From contig NZ_CP101717.1 of the NCBI RefSeq assembly GCF_030643825.1, positions 3,369,673 to 3,433,672 of the forward strand: a stretch of DNA of 64,000 bases, given 5' to 3'. Positions within the stretch are counted from its first letter, which is position 1. Each line of letters opens with the position of its first letter. The position numbers and the translations under genes are program-made. Shown piece after piece: positions 42,942 through 53,023 of the stretch. The notes under the pieces are model-generated. The model was given only the letters and a program-made list of their open reading frames with translations, ran no database searches and was not told the origin of the DNA. The DNA comes from Salinispirillum sp. LH 10-3-1 (GTDB taxonomy: Bacteria > Pseudomonadota > Gammaproteobacteria > Pseudomonadales > Natronospirillaceae).

Positions 42942-44298
42942 CGCGTACCTGTTCTATCGCCGCTTTGGCGTCTTCGGGGGTTATGTGCAGCTCACTGAAT
43001 AACATGGGGTCTAGCCGACCCGCTGGGCCATGCAACAAGCCACCGCGACGCAGTAAACTGACGGCGAGATTGACCAGCTGCGCGTAATCCGAATAGGGGC
43101 CCATGTAGTCCTGCACGCTGCTGTGACGAATGGCCACCACGACTTCTTTCGGCAAGTTCCAGCTTTGCAACAAGCTGGCGGCTATCTGGTCACGATTGAT
43201 GCCCAGGACATGATCTTCAATCACCTGTGGTTCGAGGTGCGGATTGGCCTCCCAGAGCCGACAGCACGACGAAAACTGAGGCTTAAATACATGCGCCAAA
43301 ATCAAATAGCCAAAGTTATGCAACAATCCACTCAAGTAGGACAGCCCGAAACTCGGCCGGAACTCACGCGGTATGCAATTCTGCAACGCACCCACAGCAG
43401 TGGCGGTATAGATCGCTGCCTGCCAATAAGGGGTATAGCCTTCCGGTGCATCCTTCGGCATTTCCAAACTTTTGCCCAAGGCCAAACCTAACGATAGGTT
43501 CATCACCAAGTCGTAGCCCAAGACCCGCACAATGGCGTCCTGTACCGAGCGCACACTGCCAGGGGCAGCGTAGTAGGACGATGAAGCCCAGCTGATGACC
43601 TGTGCTGACAACGAAGGATCACGCGCCACCACACGAGACAGCTTTTCGATATCGGCATTCGGATCAACACGCAAACGAATGATGGCTTGCGCTGTATCGG
43701 GTAAAGGGGGAACTTCTAAAGTTTCTTCCAACCGCTGCTGAATACGCTTCGAGGTAAAGCGCTCGACCGACTGATTAATCGCCTCACGATCCAGATCGAA
43801 CAGACTGAGTTCGTAGTCCAAATCCGTGTTAGGTACCTCGTCGGTCATAGCGAAATAGCGGGTATGCTCGTCCCGGGCTAAGGCGGCAAAATCATCGAGT
43901 TCCAGCAATACATTGCGTACGCCGCTGTGAATGATGCACACCGGCAACGCCTTGACGCTTTCATCGATAAGGGTTTCTAGACCGGTCAATAGGTCTAAGG
44001 CCGGCAGGGTGTTTAAGCCCAGCTGGCGCAGCAAACGCTGCTGCTCCAGTGGCGCAAGTGCTTGCAGGTCGCGCCCTGTTTGTTGCCGCACGCGGCCTAA
44101 GTCCAGCAAACGATTAGCTGGCAGGAACACTTGAACCTTGCCCATGTCATCGCCAAGCAAGATGGCTTCGATGGGTATCTTGTCAAGGGTCTGCGCCTTG
44201 CTGTACACGCGAACCTGAATACCGTGCTTGTTCAAGTAATCGCGCACTGCAAAGGGAAATTTATCTGACTCAGTCATAGTCTCTGCTGCTGAACTCAT
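42892..44298 (-). CDS. YbaK-like / HDOD domain protein
   Basis: The 468-residue protein has a YbaK/prolyl-tRNA deacylase-like N-terminus (about residues 12-160), with KAILLGDDMG- and NRLLDLGRV-like segments. An HDOD domain follows (about 195-390), beginning LEVPPLPDTAQAIIRLRVDPNADI with SGLLHNFGYLIL in its core. HDOD proteins act as adaptors in signalling and c-di-GMP-linked processes; they lack the HD catalytic pair. It probably shares a transcript with the lipoprotein gene that overlaps its end. Confidence 0.82.
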   Translation of the reverse strand: MSSAAETMTESDKFPFAVRDYLNKHGIQVRVYSKAQTLDKIPIEAILLGDDMGKVQVFLPANRLLDLGRVRQQTGRDLQALAPLEQQRLLRQLGLNTLPALDLLTGLETLIDESVKALPVCIIHSGVRNVLLELDDFAALARDEHTRYFAMTDEVPNTDLDYELSLFDLDREAINQSVERFTSKRIQQRLEETLEVPPLPDTAQAIIRLRVDPNADIEKLSRVVARDPSLSAQVISWASSSYYAAPGSVRSVQDAIVRVLGYDLVMNLSLGLALGKSLEMPKDAPEGYTPYWQAAIYTATAVGALQNCIPREFRPSFGLSYLSGLLHNFGYLILAHVFKPQFSSCCRLWEANPHLEPQVIEDHVLGINRDQIAASLLQSWNLPKEVVVAIRHSSVQDYMGPYSDYAQLVNLAVSLLRRGGLLHGPAGRLDPMLFSELHITPEDAKAAIEQVRDAKDELDHLAQGLLNS

Positions 44299-44427
44299 GG
44301 GCTTATTCCGTTGCTCTCTGTTTATTCTAGTCGCATAAGACGTAACTCATGAACAAATACTGCTTTTTATTTGTTCAGGATCGCGAGCTACCTCCATGCC
44401 GTGGCCTTTGTGCGCCGCTCTCGACGC

Positions 44428-46518
44428 TCACACTCTACCATAATTCATATCGCCTGCATGCCAGCGCGCTAATAGCGAGGTGATGGATTCAGCATAGCTC
44501 TGCTCCATGGTCTCAGCCACTTCTTTTACCACCGGTAGCCAATGTTGGTCGCGCTGTAAATTGGCAATGCGAAAGCTGGCCTCACCGGTTTGCCTTGTAC
44601 CCAGCACCTCACCGGGGCCACGCAGCAGTAAATCTTGCTCAGCGATCTGAAAACCATCATTGGTCGCCCGCATGGTGTTTAAGCGGGCCTTTCCTGCCTG
44701 CGATAAAGGTGTCTGATACAATAATAAACAATAACTGGCGGTGGCACCGCGCCCCACTCGTCCGCGCAGCTGGTGCAATTGTGACAATCCCAGGCGCTCA
44801 GCGTTTTCGATGATCATGACCGATGCGTTGGGCACATCAACGCCCACTTCAATCACCGTAGTGGCCACCAGCACCTGAGTCTCACCGCGTTGGAAGGCCG
44901 CCATCACTTCGGCTTTGTCTTTCGGCTTCATACGGCCATGAATTAACGCTACTCGCCAAGGCGCCAATGCTGCGGACAGTTGTGCATAGAGTTCCTCGGC
45001 CGCCTGCGCTTCTAGTTCTTCGCTATCTTCGATCAACGTACAAACCCAATAGACTTGTCGTTGCTGCGTACAGGCCTCACGCACGCGAGCCACCACACTG
45101 TCACGCTGCGCATTACTGAGCACCGAGGTCACCACGGGCGTGCGCCCAGGCGGCAGTTCATCGATCACCGAAATATCGAGGTCGGCGTACATCGACATCG
45201 CCAGCGTTCGAGGAATGGGGGTGGCGGTCATAATCAATTGATGGGGCACCTTACCATGTTGACGACCTTTCTCCCGCAGCGTCAAACGTTGGTCGACGCC
45301 AAAGCGATGCTGTTCATCAACCACCACCATGCCCAAACGAGCATACTGCACTTCTTCTTGAAACAGGGCATGGGTGCCGACGATGCAGTAAGCCTGCCCT
45401 GATGCAATGGCCGCCAACACCGGTTCACGTTGTTTACGGGTTTGCTTACCCAGCAGCAATACCACGTCGATGCCCAGAGGCTGCAACAGAGCCTGTAGGT
45501 TGCGGGCGTGCTGTTCCGCCAAGATTTCTGTCGGCGCTAATAAGGCGGCCTGCCAGCCATTCTCCATCACCCGCAACATGGCACAGAGTGCGACCAGCGT
45601 TTTGCCAGAGCCAACGTCACCCTGCACCAGCCGCAGCATAGGCACCGGCCGCTCAAGATCCTGGAAGATTTCCCCCAGTACCCGATGCTGTGCGCCGGTT
45701 AATTGAAACGGCAGGTGCGCCAACAAGCGCGTACTCAAGTCGCCCTGAGGATAGAAATCAGGCGCACTCTCGGCGCGCGTACGGGCGCGAATTTGGCGTA
45801 AACCAAGATGGTGAGCCAGTAGCTCTTCCACTACGAGGCGCGCCACACAGGGATGATCACCTTCACGCAAGGTATCAGGGTCGGTCTGCAGTGGTGGGTG
45901 GTGCAAGAAATTCAACGCTGCGGGTAGGTCTGGGAGCTGCCAGCGGTCACGCAATTCGGCGGGTATCAGATCGCGTAGATGACCATGCCGCGTTAACCAT
46001 TGCAACGCCTGATCCATCAATTCACGCCATTTCTTTTGGCTCAGCCCTTCGGTGGTGGGGTACACCGGCGTCAGGCGACCATCGAGGCGGGGCAGGGCCT
46101 CCAGCGTCGCGGCCAACACATACTCTGGGTGATAGAGCTCTAACCCCGTTGCGCCGCGCCGGGCTTCGCCAAACACTTGCAACGCGACCCCAGGCTGCAA
46201 AGCGGCTTGCTGGGCCTTGTTGAAATAGAAAAGCCGCATGCCGACTTCGCCGCTGTCATCACGAATTTTCACCAACAGCGAGCGGCGGCGACCAAACTGC
46301 ACTTGCGCGCGCACCACCGTTCCGCGCAACAATACATGCTGACCGGGGCGTAATTGCCCCATGGGCCAAATGCGGGTGCGGTCTTCGTAACGTAGGGGTA
46401 GGTGAAAAAGCAGGTCGGTGATGTCGTGGACGCCTAATCGGCCGAGCTTTTCGACCAGGCTTGGGCCAACGCCTCTGAGCTGGGTAAGCGCACTCTCACG
46501 CCGCGGCTCTGGGAGCAT
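44428..46518 (-). CDS. recG: ATP-dependent DNA helicase RecG
   Basis: The 696-residue protein has the wedge domain at the N-terminus (LRGVGPSLVEKLGRLGV, then an OB-fold region) and two helicase lobes. Motifs are LVQGDVGSGKTLVA (Walker A), VVDEQHRFGV (DEQH box), MTATPIPRTLA and QLRGRVGRG. RecG reverses stalled forks and moves branches. Length is normal. It starts one base past the end of the small barrel protein gene, in the same direction. Confidence 0.96.
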   Translation of the reverse strand: MLPEPRRESALTQLRGVGPSLVEKLGRLGVHDITDLLFHLPLRYEDRTRIWPMGQLRPGQHVLLRGTVVRAQVQFGRRRSLLVKIRDDSGEVGMRLFYFNKAQQAALQPGVALQVFGEARRGATGLELYHPEYVLAATLEALPRLDGRLTPVYPTTEGLSQKKWRELMDQALQWLTRHGHLRDLIPAELRDRWQLPDLPAALNFLHHPPLQTDPDTLREGDHPCVARLVVEELLAHHLGLRQIRARTRAESAPDFYPQGDLSTRLLAHLPFQLTGAQHRVLGEIFQDLERPVPMLRLVQGDVGSGKTLVALCAMLRVMENGWQAALLAPTEILAEQHARNLQALLQPLGIDVVLLLGKQTRKQREPVLAAIASGQAYCIVGTHALFQEEVQYARLGMVVVDEQHRFGVDQRLTLREKGRQHGKVPHQLIMTATPIPRTLAMSMYADLDISVIDELPPGRTPVVTSVLSNAQRDSVVARVREACTQQRQVYWVCTLIEDSEELEAQAAEELYAQLSAALAPWRVALIHGRMKPKDKAEVMAAFQRGETQVLVATTVIEVGVDVPNASVMIIENAERLGLSQLHQLRGRVGRGATASYCLLLYQTPLSQAGKARLNTMRATNDGFQIAEQDLLLRGPGEVLGTRQTGEASFRIANLQRDQHWLPVVKEVAETMEQSYAESITSLLARWHAGDMNYGRV

Positions 46519-46519
46519 C

Positions 46520-46948
46520 TCAGAAATTGAATCTCAGTTGCAGTTTGTACCGTGCGCGTTCCGGGCCAAAATAGCTGTTTTCGGCGTACCCTTCGAGATA
46601 CAAGGGGCCCAATACCCGCACATTCACGCCGCCTTTGACCACGGCAACATCGGGCATAAGGCGCTCCCAAAAGGAATCGTCTGCACCCCAAAAATTCACA
46701 ATCCCGAAGCCCAGTAAGGCATGCACATGGTCTCGCCACAGTGGAATGTCGTATTTTCCGTAAAAGGCGATCTGATCTTGCTCACGGTTGTTGCCCCATT
46801 CGATTTCGTTGAACAGCTCAGGGCCGCCCCAGCCGAAGCCAACATAGTATCCACCGTCTGGCCGCGCGTCATTGATACCCGAATACAGGTAATTCTGCCC
46901 GAAGGCAGGTAGGGCAAGGAAAAGTGTAAATAACAGCGCTAAACGCAT
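46520..46948 (-). CDS. Small outer-membrane beta-barrel-like protein, unknown
   Basis: A 142-residue protein with a signal peptide (LALLFTLFLALPAFGQ) followed by short amphipathic strands rich in Gly, Trp, Tyr and Phe, ending ARYKLQLRFNF. The terminal Phe is the usual end of proteins assembled by BAM. I do not recognise the family. It precedes recG by one base and is probably co-transcribed. The start at the ATG near 46948 is favoured over the frame opening at 46987. Confidence 0.65.
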   Translation of the reverse strand: MRLALLFTLFLALPAFGQNYLYSGINDARPDGGYYVGFGWGGPELFNEIEWGNNREQDQIAFYGKYDIPLWRDHVHALLGFGIVNFWGADDSFWERLMPDVAVVKGGVNVRVLGPLYLEGYAENSYFGPERARYKLQLRFNF

Positions 46949-47160
46949 GCGGCTTGAAGCTCCAACAAAAAATACAATGGCAATCAACGCGAATAAATAT
47001 CAAAACAACAGCGGAGTCATGTGGGTAACAGCAAACCAACGCAGGCACAGTTCAGTGGTTCAGGGTGGTCGCACGCAGCAGCCCACCCTGACGCTCGACT
47101 CATTAAAGACCGCTAGCAACGATCAGCGGTGCTAGCAGAGCCGAATACTCGCTCAGGTGA

Positions 47161-47433
47161 TCAGTTTACCGAATCTTTCAGTGACTTACCTGGCTTGAAA
47201 CCAACAGTGCTGCTGGCGGGAATCTGGATTGCTGCGCCTGTTTGCGGGTTTTTACCCGTACGTGCACTGCGATCTTTCTTTTGGAACGTACCGAAACCTA
47301 CCAGAGTGACAGCGTCTCCCTTGGCAACGGCATTGGTGATTTCGTCAAGAATTACATTCAGGACATCGTTTGCTTTGTCTTTGCTCAGCTCAGCGCGTTC
47401 TGCGATTGCAGCAGACAGTTCCGGTTTACGCAT
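47161..47433 (-). CDS. hupA: HU-family DNA-binding protein
   Basis: The 90-residue protein is a full-length HU with an N-terminal helical dimer part (MRKPELSAAIAERAELS), the GFGTF strand turn, and the DNA-binding arm with RTGKNPQTGAAIQIPAS. The nearby recG and ubiCA fit hupA of Pseudomonas, so I use that symbol, but HU alpha and beta are not told apart by eye. The frame extends upstream to 47541 without HU homology; the ATG at 47433 has GAGG upstream. Confidence 0.93.
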   Translation of the reverse strand: MRKPELSAAIAERAELSKDKANDVLNVILDEITNAVAKGDAVTLVGFGTFQKKDRSARTGKNPQTGAAIQIPASSTVGFKPGKSLKDSVN

Positions 47434-47505
47434 AAAGGACATTCCTCTGATTATTGTCTTATTGAGTATCTTGCCTTGGGCCCTTACAACCCAAGTTGGA
47501 CCCTC

Positions 47506-47534
47506 ATTCTTGAGGGGGCGTCGCTGGCAGTCAA
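47506..47534 (-). promoter_or_regulatory. Candidate sigma70 promoter for the HU gene
   Basis: On the minus strand TTGACT (47534-47529) stands 17 bases before AAGAAT (47511-47506). A CCCTCA/TGAGGG hairpin at 47501-47516 overlaps the -10. The transcript would have a leader of about 65 bases. Confidence 0.4.
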
Positions 47535-47709
47535 GGGGCAAAAGCCCGTTTGACGGCTATTTTGGCCTTTTTTTTGTTAAATCTGCGATTTAGGTTCTAA
47601 TGAACCCGCCGTTTAGCCGTGAACATGGCCTTTTTCGGGCGCACTGGGTACACTGCGGCGGCATATCACGCACCAAACCAACGCTCAGGGGAGCCCGAAA
47701 AAGAGCCAC

Positions 47710-48198
47710 ATGCCAGACTTTTCTCAAATTCGCGCAATGACGTGGTCAACGGGTTTGCCGCTCTCAACGCTGGAGCGTGCATGGCTTGCTGACCCCGGTT
47801 CTCTGACCGAGAAATTGGTCGCTGCCAGTGCCGGTGACTTCAAGGTAGTGCTGCACAGCGAGCAGCGCCATTGGACCAGTCCGGGGAAACCCAGCCCCAC
47901 GCACCACGGGCATGACCTCTACTGGTGCAGAGACGTCACGCTGTATGGCTGCGGTCAGCCTTGGGTGCAGGCGCGCACCATGGTGCCAGCGCGTGAACAA
48001 CGGCTATTGCAGCGTTTGCGCCAACTCGGTACGCGCCCTTTGGGCGCTTTTCTGTTCAGCCAGCCCAACCTGCAACGTTTGCGCATGGACTACGCCAGGC
48101 TGGAAAGCGGTGTCGCACGGCGCAGCTGGTTTACTTTGGGCCGCCAAGAGATCATTCTGGTGGAAGTTTTTTTGCCTACTTTTTTTGACCGTCTATGA
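47710..48198 (+). CDS. ubiC: Chorismate lyase
   Basis: The 162-residue product fits UbiC, which converts chorismate to 4-hydroxybenzoate and pyruvate, the first committed step of ubiquinone synthesis. Visible features are the REQRLL block, [11 protein letters not shown] and a C-terminal [20 protein letters not shown] stretch. It overlaps ubiA by four bases (ATGA), so the two are coupled. It is divergent from the HU gene. Confidence 0.9.
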   Translation: MPDFSQIRAMTWSTGLPLSTLERAWLADPGSLTEKLVAASAGDFKVVLHSEQRHWTSPGKPSPTHHGHDLYWCRDVTLYGCGQPWVQARTMVPAREQRLLQRLRQLGTRPLGAFLFSQPNLQRLRMDYARLESGVARRSWFTLGRQEIILVEVFLPTFFDRL

Positions 48199-49070
48199 AC
48201 CCAAGCCTGAAATTAAAAGCACAACAATACATTGAGTTGGCGCGCCTGAATCGCCCCATCGGTATCTATTTACTGCTGTGGCAAACCCTCTGGGCGCTTT
48301 GGCTCGCCGCCGATAGTGTCCCTTCTCTGCATTTGCTGGTCGTATTTATTCTCGGCGTTGTTTTGATGCGCAGTGCCGGTTGCGTCATTAACGACTATGC
48401 GGATCGTAACCTTGACGGCCACGTTACTCGCACACAGGGACGCCCGCTGGCCACTGGCCGCGTGAGCGCGCGCGAAGCCCTGCTGTTGGCCGCAGCACTG
48501 GCCCTTCTCGCTTTTCTACTGGTGCTCACCACCAATATGGCCACTGTGCTCTGGTCCTTCGGGGCGGTCGCGCTGGCCGCCCTGTATCCCTTTATGAAGC
48601 GCTATACCCACCTGCCACAGGTGGTGCTGGGCATGGCCTTTTCGTGGTCGGCGCCCATGGCCTTTGCGGCCCAAGGCGCACCCATCGGACCCTTGACCTG
48701 GATGATCTTCATCAGCGGCTTGTTGTGGATTGTAGCCTACGACACCTTGTACGCCATGGTCGATCGCGAAGATGATCTGAAGGTCGGTATTCGTTCAACG
48801 GCAGTGCTGTTTGGCGACGCCGATAAGCTGGCCGTGGGTGTCCTACAAGGACTGTTTTTGATAGGCATGGCGCTCGTCGGGCGTATGGCGGAACTGGGCG
48901 TGGTGTTCTATCTAGGCTTACTGGGCGCTGCAGCTTGCTTCGTTTGGCAACAGTGGTTGATCCGCGAACGCGATCGAGATGCATGCTTTCGCGCCTTTTT
49001 ACACAACCACTGGGTGGGCCTGATAGTCTTTCTCAGTGTCGCGATGGACCGCGTGTGGTCTGGCTTTTAG
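48195..49070 (+). CDS. ubiA: 4-hydroxybenzoate octaprenyltransferase
   Basis: A 291-residue membrane prenyltransferase with about eight helices. It has the two Asp-rich motifs: NDYADRNLD with the following [10 protein letters not shown], and the later [13 protein letters not shown]. UbiA attaches the polyprenyl chain to 4-hydroxybenzoate. Pairing with ubiC confirms the pathway. Confidence 0.95.
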   Translation: MNPSLKLKAQQYIELARLNRPIGIYLLLWQTLWALWLAADSVPSLHLLVVFILGVVLMRSAGCVINDYADRNLDGHVTRTQGRPLATGRVSAREALLLAAALALLAFLLVLTTNMATVLWSFGAVALAALYPFMKRYTHLPQVVLGMAFSWSAPMAFAAQGAPIGPLTWMIFISGLLWIVAYDTLYAMVDREDDLKVGIRSTAVLFGDADKLAVGVLQGLFLIGMALVGRMAELGVVFYLGLLGAAACFVWQQWLIRERDRDACFRAFLHNHWVGLIVFLSVAMDRVWSGF

Positions 49071-49132
49071 CGATTCACGCCGTGAGTCATGCCTATGCCT
49101 AAAGTCATTCTATTTTGACAAAAAGGTTAAAA

Positions 49133-49166
49133 CGTTCATATTTCTGACATAATTCCGCAGTGTAAT
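49133..49166 (+). promoter_or_regulatory. Pho box and -10 element of the phoBR promoter
   Basis: CGTTCAT (49133-49139) and CTGACAT (49144-49150) match the PhoB half-site CTGTCAT at 5 and 6 of 7 positions, with an AT-rich spacer ATTT. Exactly ten bases later comes TGTAAT (49161-49166), a good -10. This is the spacing of PhoB-activated promoters. A TTGACA at 49115-49120 upstream might support basal transcription. Confidence 0.65.
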
Positions 49167-49208
49167 GGTCATCACTGTTTGCATCATTACAAACTCGCGA
49201 GGCTCGAT

Positions 49209-49913
49209 ATGTCAGGAAGAACCATACTGGTTGTGGACGATGAAGCACCAATCCGGGAAATGATTGCCGCCGCGCTCGAGATGGCTGGTTACAACTGCCT
49301 AGAGGCCGCAGACGTGCTCAGCGCACATTCCATTGTTGTTGATCAGAAGCCGGACTTGATTCTGTTGGATTGGATGCTGCCCAATACCAGCGGTATTGAA
49401 TTGGCGCGCCGTTTAAAAAAGGATTCTTTGACCGCCGAAATCCCAATTATTATGCTCACCGCGAAGGGCGAAGAAGACCACAAAATACAAGGTCTTGAAG
49501 CCGGTGCCGACGACTACATCACTAAGCCGTTCTCGCCACGCGAGCTGGTAGCGCGCCTTAAAGCCGTATTGCGCCGCACGACGCCTATGGGTGTTGACCA
49601 CCCCATTGAAGTGCGTGGACTGCGCCTGGACCCGAGCAGTCACCGGGTCACCGTGGACAGCAAAAACGTTGATATGGGCCCGACCGAATTTCGCTTGCTG
49701 CAGTTCTTCATGACCCACGCCGAACGTGCCTATACGCGTTCACAGTTACTCGATCAAGTTTGGGGTGGTAATGTGTATGTCGATGAGCGCACCGTTGACG
49801 TGCACATTCGTCGCCTGCGTAAAGCACTGGGTGAAGAACATGCACGCATGATACAAACGGTACGCGGCACGGGTTATCGTTTTTCTGAAAAGGTAGATGA
49901 GGCGGAATGCTGA
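49209..49913 (+). CDS. phoB: Phosphate response regulator PhoB
   Basis: A 234-residue OmpR-family regulator. The receiver domain has [13 protein letters not shown] at its start, the acceptor Asp in [13 protein letters not shown] and the Lys in YITKPFSP. The winged-helix domain ends [14 protein letters not shown]. It binds Pho boxes when phosphate is scarce. The ATG at 49209 with GAGG six bases before is preferred to the earlier opening at 49179. It overlaps phoR by seven bases. Confidence 0.94.
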   Translation: MSGRTILVVDDEAPIREMIAAALEMAGYNCLEAADVLSAHSIVVDQKPDLILLDWMLPNTSGIELARRLKKDSLTAEIPIIMLTAKGEEDHKIQGLEAGADDYITKPFSPRELVARLKAVLRRTTPMGVDHPIEVRGLRLDPSSHRVTVDSKNVDMGPTEFRLLQFFMTHAERAYTRSQLLDQVWGGNVYVDERTVDVHIRRLRKALGEEHARMIQTVRGTGYRFSEKVDEAEC

Positions 49914-51217
49914 ACGATCGCCGCAAAGAACATTATCGACGCCTAATCCTCACCTATTTGGCGGTATTGTTCGTTGGTTGGCTGTTTGGCGCGCCACTCA
50001 TTGTCTTTTGCGCGGCCTTGGTTACTCACGTCATTTGGTCGCAAATTCAGATGCATCGACTGTTGTCGTGGTTGCATGAATTTGAAGACGGCGAGCCACC
50101 CCGAGCCAAAGGCGCTTGGGGCGATGTATTGGATTCGTTGTGGACTTTTCGCCGACGCCAACGTACCGAAGTCCGGAAGCTGCAAAACAGCTTACAGCGC
50201 GTCCAACGGACGGTAGAGAGCTTAGCGGACGGCTTGGTGATCATTACCCCCAAAGGCGAAATTCAGTGGTGGAACGAAGCGGCGCAAAACATGCTGAATT
50301 TGCGCGCCTCGGACGAGGGGCAGGCGCTAACCAACCTGATTCGCGACCCGCACTTCGTAGAATTCTTCAATAAAAACCGCGAACACGTGCAGTTTGTTTG
50401 GCACAGCCCCCGCACTGGCAGTTATCTTCAGTTCACCAACAACCGGCACGCTGCGGGAAATCGCTTATTGATGGTGCGCGACATTTCTCGCCTACGCCAA
50501 CTGGAACAAATGCGCCAAGACTTTGTCGCCAATGCGTCCCACGAATTACGTACGCCTTTGACTGTGCTGCAAGGTTATCTGGAAACCTTTGCGGACCTCC
50601 AAGATGGCTTGCCCGAGCGTTTGCGCAAGGGCGTCGATTTGATGCTCGCACAGTCAAAACGCATGGCAAACCTCGTGAATGACTTGCTGCTATTGACGCG
50701 CCTTGACGGCGTCGATAAGCCGGTAGACGCTAAACCCGTGGATATTGCCGCTCTGATACACAGCATCATCGTTGATGCTCAGGCGCTCTCTGGCGAGAAC
50801 CAACATGAGTTCGCCGTCCATATCGACAGCCCCATGCTGCTGCTGGGTGTCGACAATGAATTGCGCTCAGCGTTCTCCAATTTGGTTTATAACTCCGTAC
50901 ACTATACGCCGCCAGCCAGCCTCATTGAGTTACGTTGGCGCCACGACGACGCCGGAGGCTATTTCTCCGTGACGGACAACGGTGTAGGGATTGATCAGAA
51001 ACACATTCCACGCCTGACCGAACGCTTTTACCGCGTGGATGTAAGCCGGTCTTCATCAACCGGCGGTACGGGATTAGGTCTGGCGATCGTCAAGCACGTT
51101 TTGATGCACCACGGTGCGCGTCTCGACATCGACAGCAAGCTTCGCCAGGGCAGTACCTTCACCTGCTGCTTCCCGCCAACCTTGCTGACCGAGGCTAAGT
51201 CGTCTGCTACCGACTAA
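49907..51217 (+). CDS. phoR: Phosphate sensor kinase PhoR
   Basis: A 436-residue kinase with an N-terminal pair of short membrane helices and a DUF3329-like region, a PAS domain (about residues 95-200), the phosphoacceptor block [21 protein letters not shown] and an ATPase domain with [16 protein letters not shown] and [11 protein letters not shown]. The order and the overlap with phoB settle the call. Confidence 0.94.
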   Translation: MLNDRRKEHYRRLILTYLAVLFVGWLFGAPLIVFCAALVTHVIWSQIQMHRLLSWLHEFEDGEPPRAKGAWGDVLDSLWTFRRRQRTEVRKLQNSLQRVQRTVESLADGLVIITPKGEIQWWNEAAQNMLNLRASDEGQALTNLIRDPHFVEFFNKNREHVQFVWHSPRTGSYLQFTNNRHAAGNRLLMVRDISRLRQLEQMRQDFVANASHELRTPLTVLQGYLETFADLQDGLPERLRKGVDLMLAQSKRMANLVNDLLLLTRLDGVDKPVDAKPVDIAALIHSIIVDAQALSGENQHEFAVHIDSPMLLLGVDNELRSAFSNLVYNSVHYTPPASLIELRWRHDDAGGYFSVTDNGVGIDQKHIPRLTERFYRVDVSRSSSTGGTGLGLAIVKHVLMHHGARLDIDSKLRQGSTFTCCFPPTLLTEAKSSATD

Positions 51218-52140
51218 CGTATTTTGGCGATCAGCCGTGAGAGATCAGAAAACTTCTCTGGATCTTCATCGGTCAGCTTAAAATTCAACAAAAACTCATC
51301 GCAGTCAAAACGTGCGTCAGCGGCCTGCAATGAATAAACGAAGCCATTCAGGCGCGCCACAGCACCGTCGTGATCCAGCGCAATGTCAAACACGGCTTGT
51401 TCAAACAACTGCGGCATCCGTTTAACTCGCGGCAATCGAATCAATGCATTATTCAGGTTCACATCTTCTAGGTGACCACTGAGAGTGACGTCCGCCAACC
51501 GGATGTCGGCGGTGATGTCCACTTTAAGACGCCCTTGATGCACCCGCTCAACCTTTTCTGCAGCGGGCTTCGCGGCCGCTGCGCCACCCGTCAAGACGCT
51601 CACCGCTTCAGACCCGGCAACCGCCTGTGGTGTATTGGCCGGTGCTTTAGTACCACCAGCTGCCAACAAGGTTTCAGCCCCCGAGCGTTGCATGCCTGCG
51701 GAGCGATCGGGACTAGCATGGCGATTGCCCAGCATGCGTCCCAGTTCTTCACGATGGTCACGGCTCAATGCTTTCAATACCTTGCGCAGCAACTGCTCGC
51801 TGGTAAACGGCTTGCCGACATAGTCGGTAACACCGGCTTCGACGGCTTTGACCACATGGCTTTTGTCGCCGCGGCTGGTCACCATAATGAAGGGGGTGGA
51901 TGCATGACCTTCATCTTTCTCATTAGCCCGCAACCACTGCAACAGCTGCAGGCCATTGATCTCCGGCATCTCCCAATCACAGAGAATCAAATCAAACTGC
52001 ATCTTGTTCAGCAGAGATTGGGCGCGCTTACCATTGATGGCTTCTTCAACGTCAACCTCCGGCAACTGGCTTCGCACCGTACGCCGGATCAAATCGCGGA
52101 TGAAACTCGCGTCATCTACTACCAGAATCTTTATCGCCAT
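51214..52140 (-). CDS. Response regulator with C-terminal PilZ-like domain
   Basis: The 308-residue protein has a receiver domain (ILVVDDASFIRDLIRR, acceptor Asp in LILCDWEMPEING, Lys in YVGKPFTSE) similar to CheY. A linker of about 60 residues rich in Ala and Gly follows, then a C-terminal domain of about 110 residues that has the strand pattern of PilZ. The c-di-GMP binding residues (RxxxR and D/N-x-S-x2-G) are not evident, so ligand binding is doubtful. A response regulator stands near phoR in Pseudomonas as well. It is convergent with phoR. Confidence 0.75.
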   Translation of the reverse strand: MAIKILVVDDASFIRDLIRRTVRSQLPEVDVEEAINGKRAQSLLNKMQFDLILCDWEMPEINGLQLLQWLRANEKDEGHASTPFIMVTSRGDKSHVVKAVEAGVTDYVGKPFTSEQLLRKVLKALSRDHREELGRMLGNRHASPDRSAGMQRSGAETLLAAGGTKAPANTPQAVAGSEAVSVLTGGAAAAKPAAEKVERVHQGRLKVDITADIRLADVTLSGHLEDVNLNNALIRLPRVKRMPQLFEQAVFDIALDHDGAVARLNGFVYSLQAADARFDCDEFLLNFKLTDEDPEKFSDLSRLIAKIR

Positions 52141-52210
52141 ACTCTGCATCCCATTACTGTAGCGCCTACAAGGTTATCGTAACCCAGCGTCATAACTGAA
52201 CAATTATATT

Positions 52211-53023
52211 CTAACCTTCGGCGCCCACATAAAGCACAAAGGATTTACGATCAGCCGCCAACTGATGCACCTTTAGCTGTCGATAACGTTGGTCCAAACG
52301 CACCAAATCGCGCACGGCCTCTTGTAACTCAGGGGGGGCCAAGGTGCCCAAGTAAAGTCCCTTTATCGTGCAACGATCCACCGGCAATACCGGGCCATCG
52401 CCACTGTTTTTAACCTGGCTGAGCGGCAGTACCAACCGCCATTCGCGCAAGGCCGCCTGCTCGGCCGGCGCCTCAAACCAACCGGGAAACGGCAGCTTAT
52501 CCGTGGCAACCAAGGTGCGCCTGTGCCCATAACGCACGTGCCGCAGTAATCGCGGTCGGCCCGGTTTCGCCTGAAAGGCCGGTGCCGCAGCGTCAATTTC
52601 CAATGCCATGCCGCGGTGCTGATCACCCCACAGATGCCACACCAACGGATTCTGCACGCTTTCTGTTAAGTTCAACGCCACCAATGCTTGATGGCGCGGC
52701 AAGTCTAATTCTTCGCGGGTGTCCTGAAACTCGCCGTGTGCAGACCATTCCGCCTCCAGTTCGGTGCGTTTTGCTTCCATCTGCTGGGCAAAGTAAGCAT
52801 AGTCCACCGCCGCCCGCAGGTGCTCAGGTATTGCCTCATACCTTTTCCGCAATGCAGCATGCCACTGATCATCACTGAGGGTTTGCGCGACTCGCTGCCC
52901 GGTACCACCCAGCAACCAAGGGTTGCCAGTATCGGCCATACTGTGCAGCGGCAATAGCCCGCGCTTTAATGCACGCACCAATTCTGCGCCACCCAATAAA
53001 AACAACCGTGCCGTTTCACTCAT
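52211..53023 (-). CDS. DUF2971-like protein
   Basis: A 270-residue cytoplasmic protein. Near the middle it has LVWHLWGDQHRGMALEID, which resembles the SxWGD-x2-H-x-G core of DUF2971 proteins, whose role is unknown. The start is the ATG at 53023 (MSETARLF), which overlaps the nuclease gene stop by four bases (ATGA). The much longer open frame to 53272 runs antisense-like through the nuclease and is not used. Confidence 0.65.
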   Translation of the reverse strand: MSETARLFLLGGAELVRALKRGLLPLHSMADTGNPWLLGGTGQRVAQTLSDDQWHAALRKRYEAIPEHLRAAVDYAYFAQQMEAKRTELEAEWSAHGEFQDTREELDLPRHQALVALNLTESVQNPLVWHLWGDQHRGMALEIDAAAPAFQAKPGRPRLLRHVRYGHRRTLVATDKLPFPGWFEAPAEQAALREWRLVLPLSQVKNSGDGPVLPVDRCTIKGLYLGTLAPPELQEAVRDLVRLDQRYRQLKVHQLAADRKSFVLYVGAEG

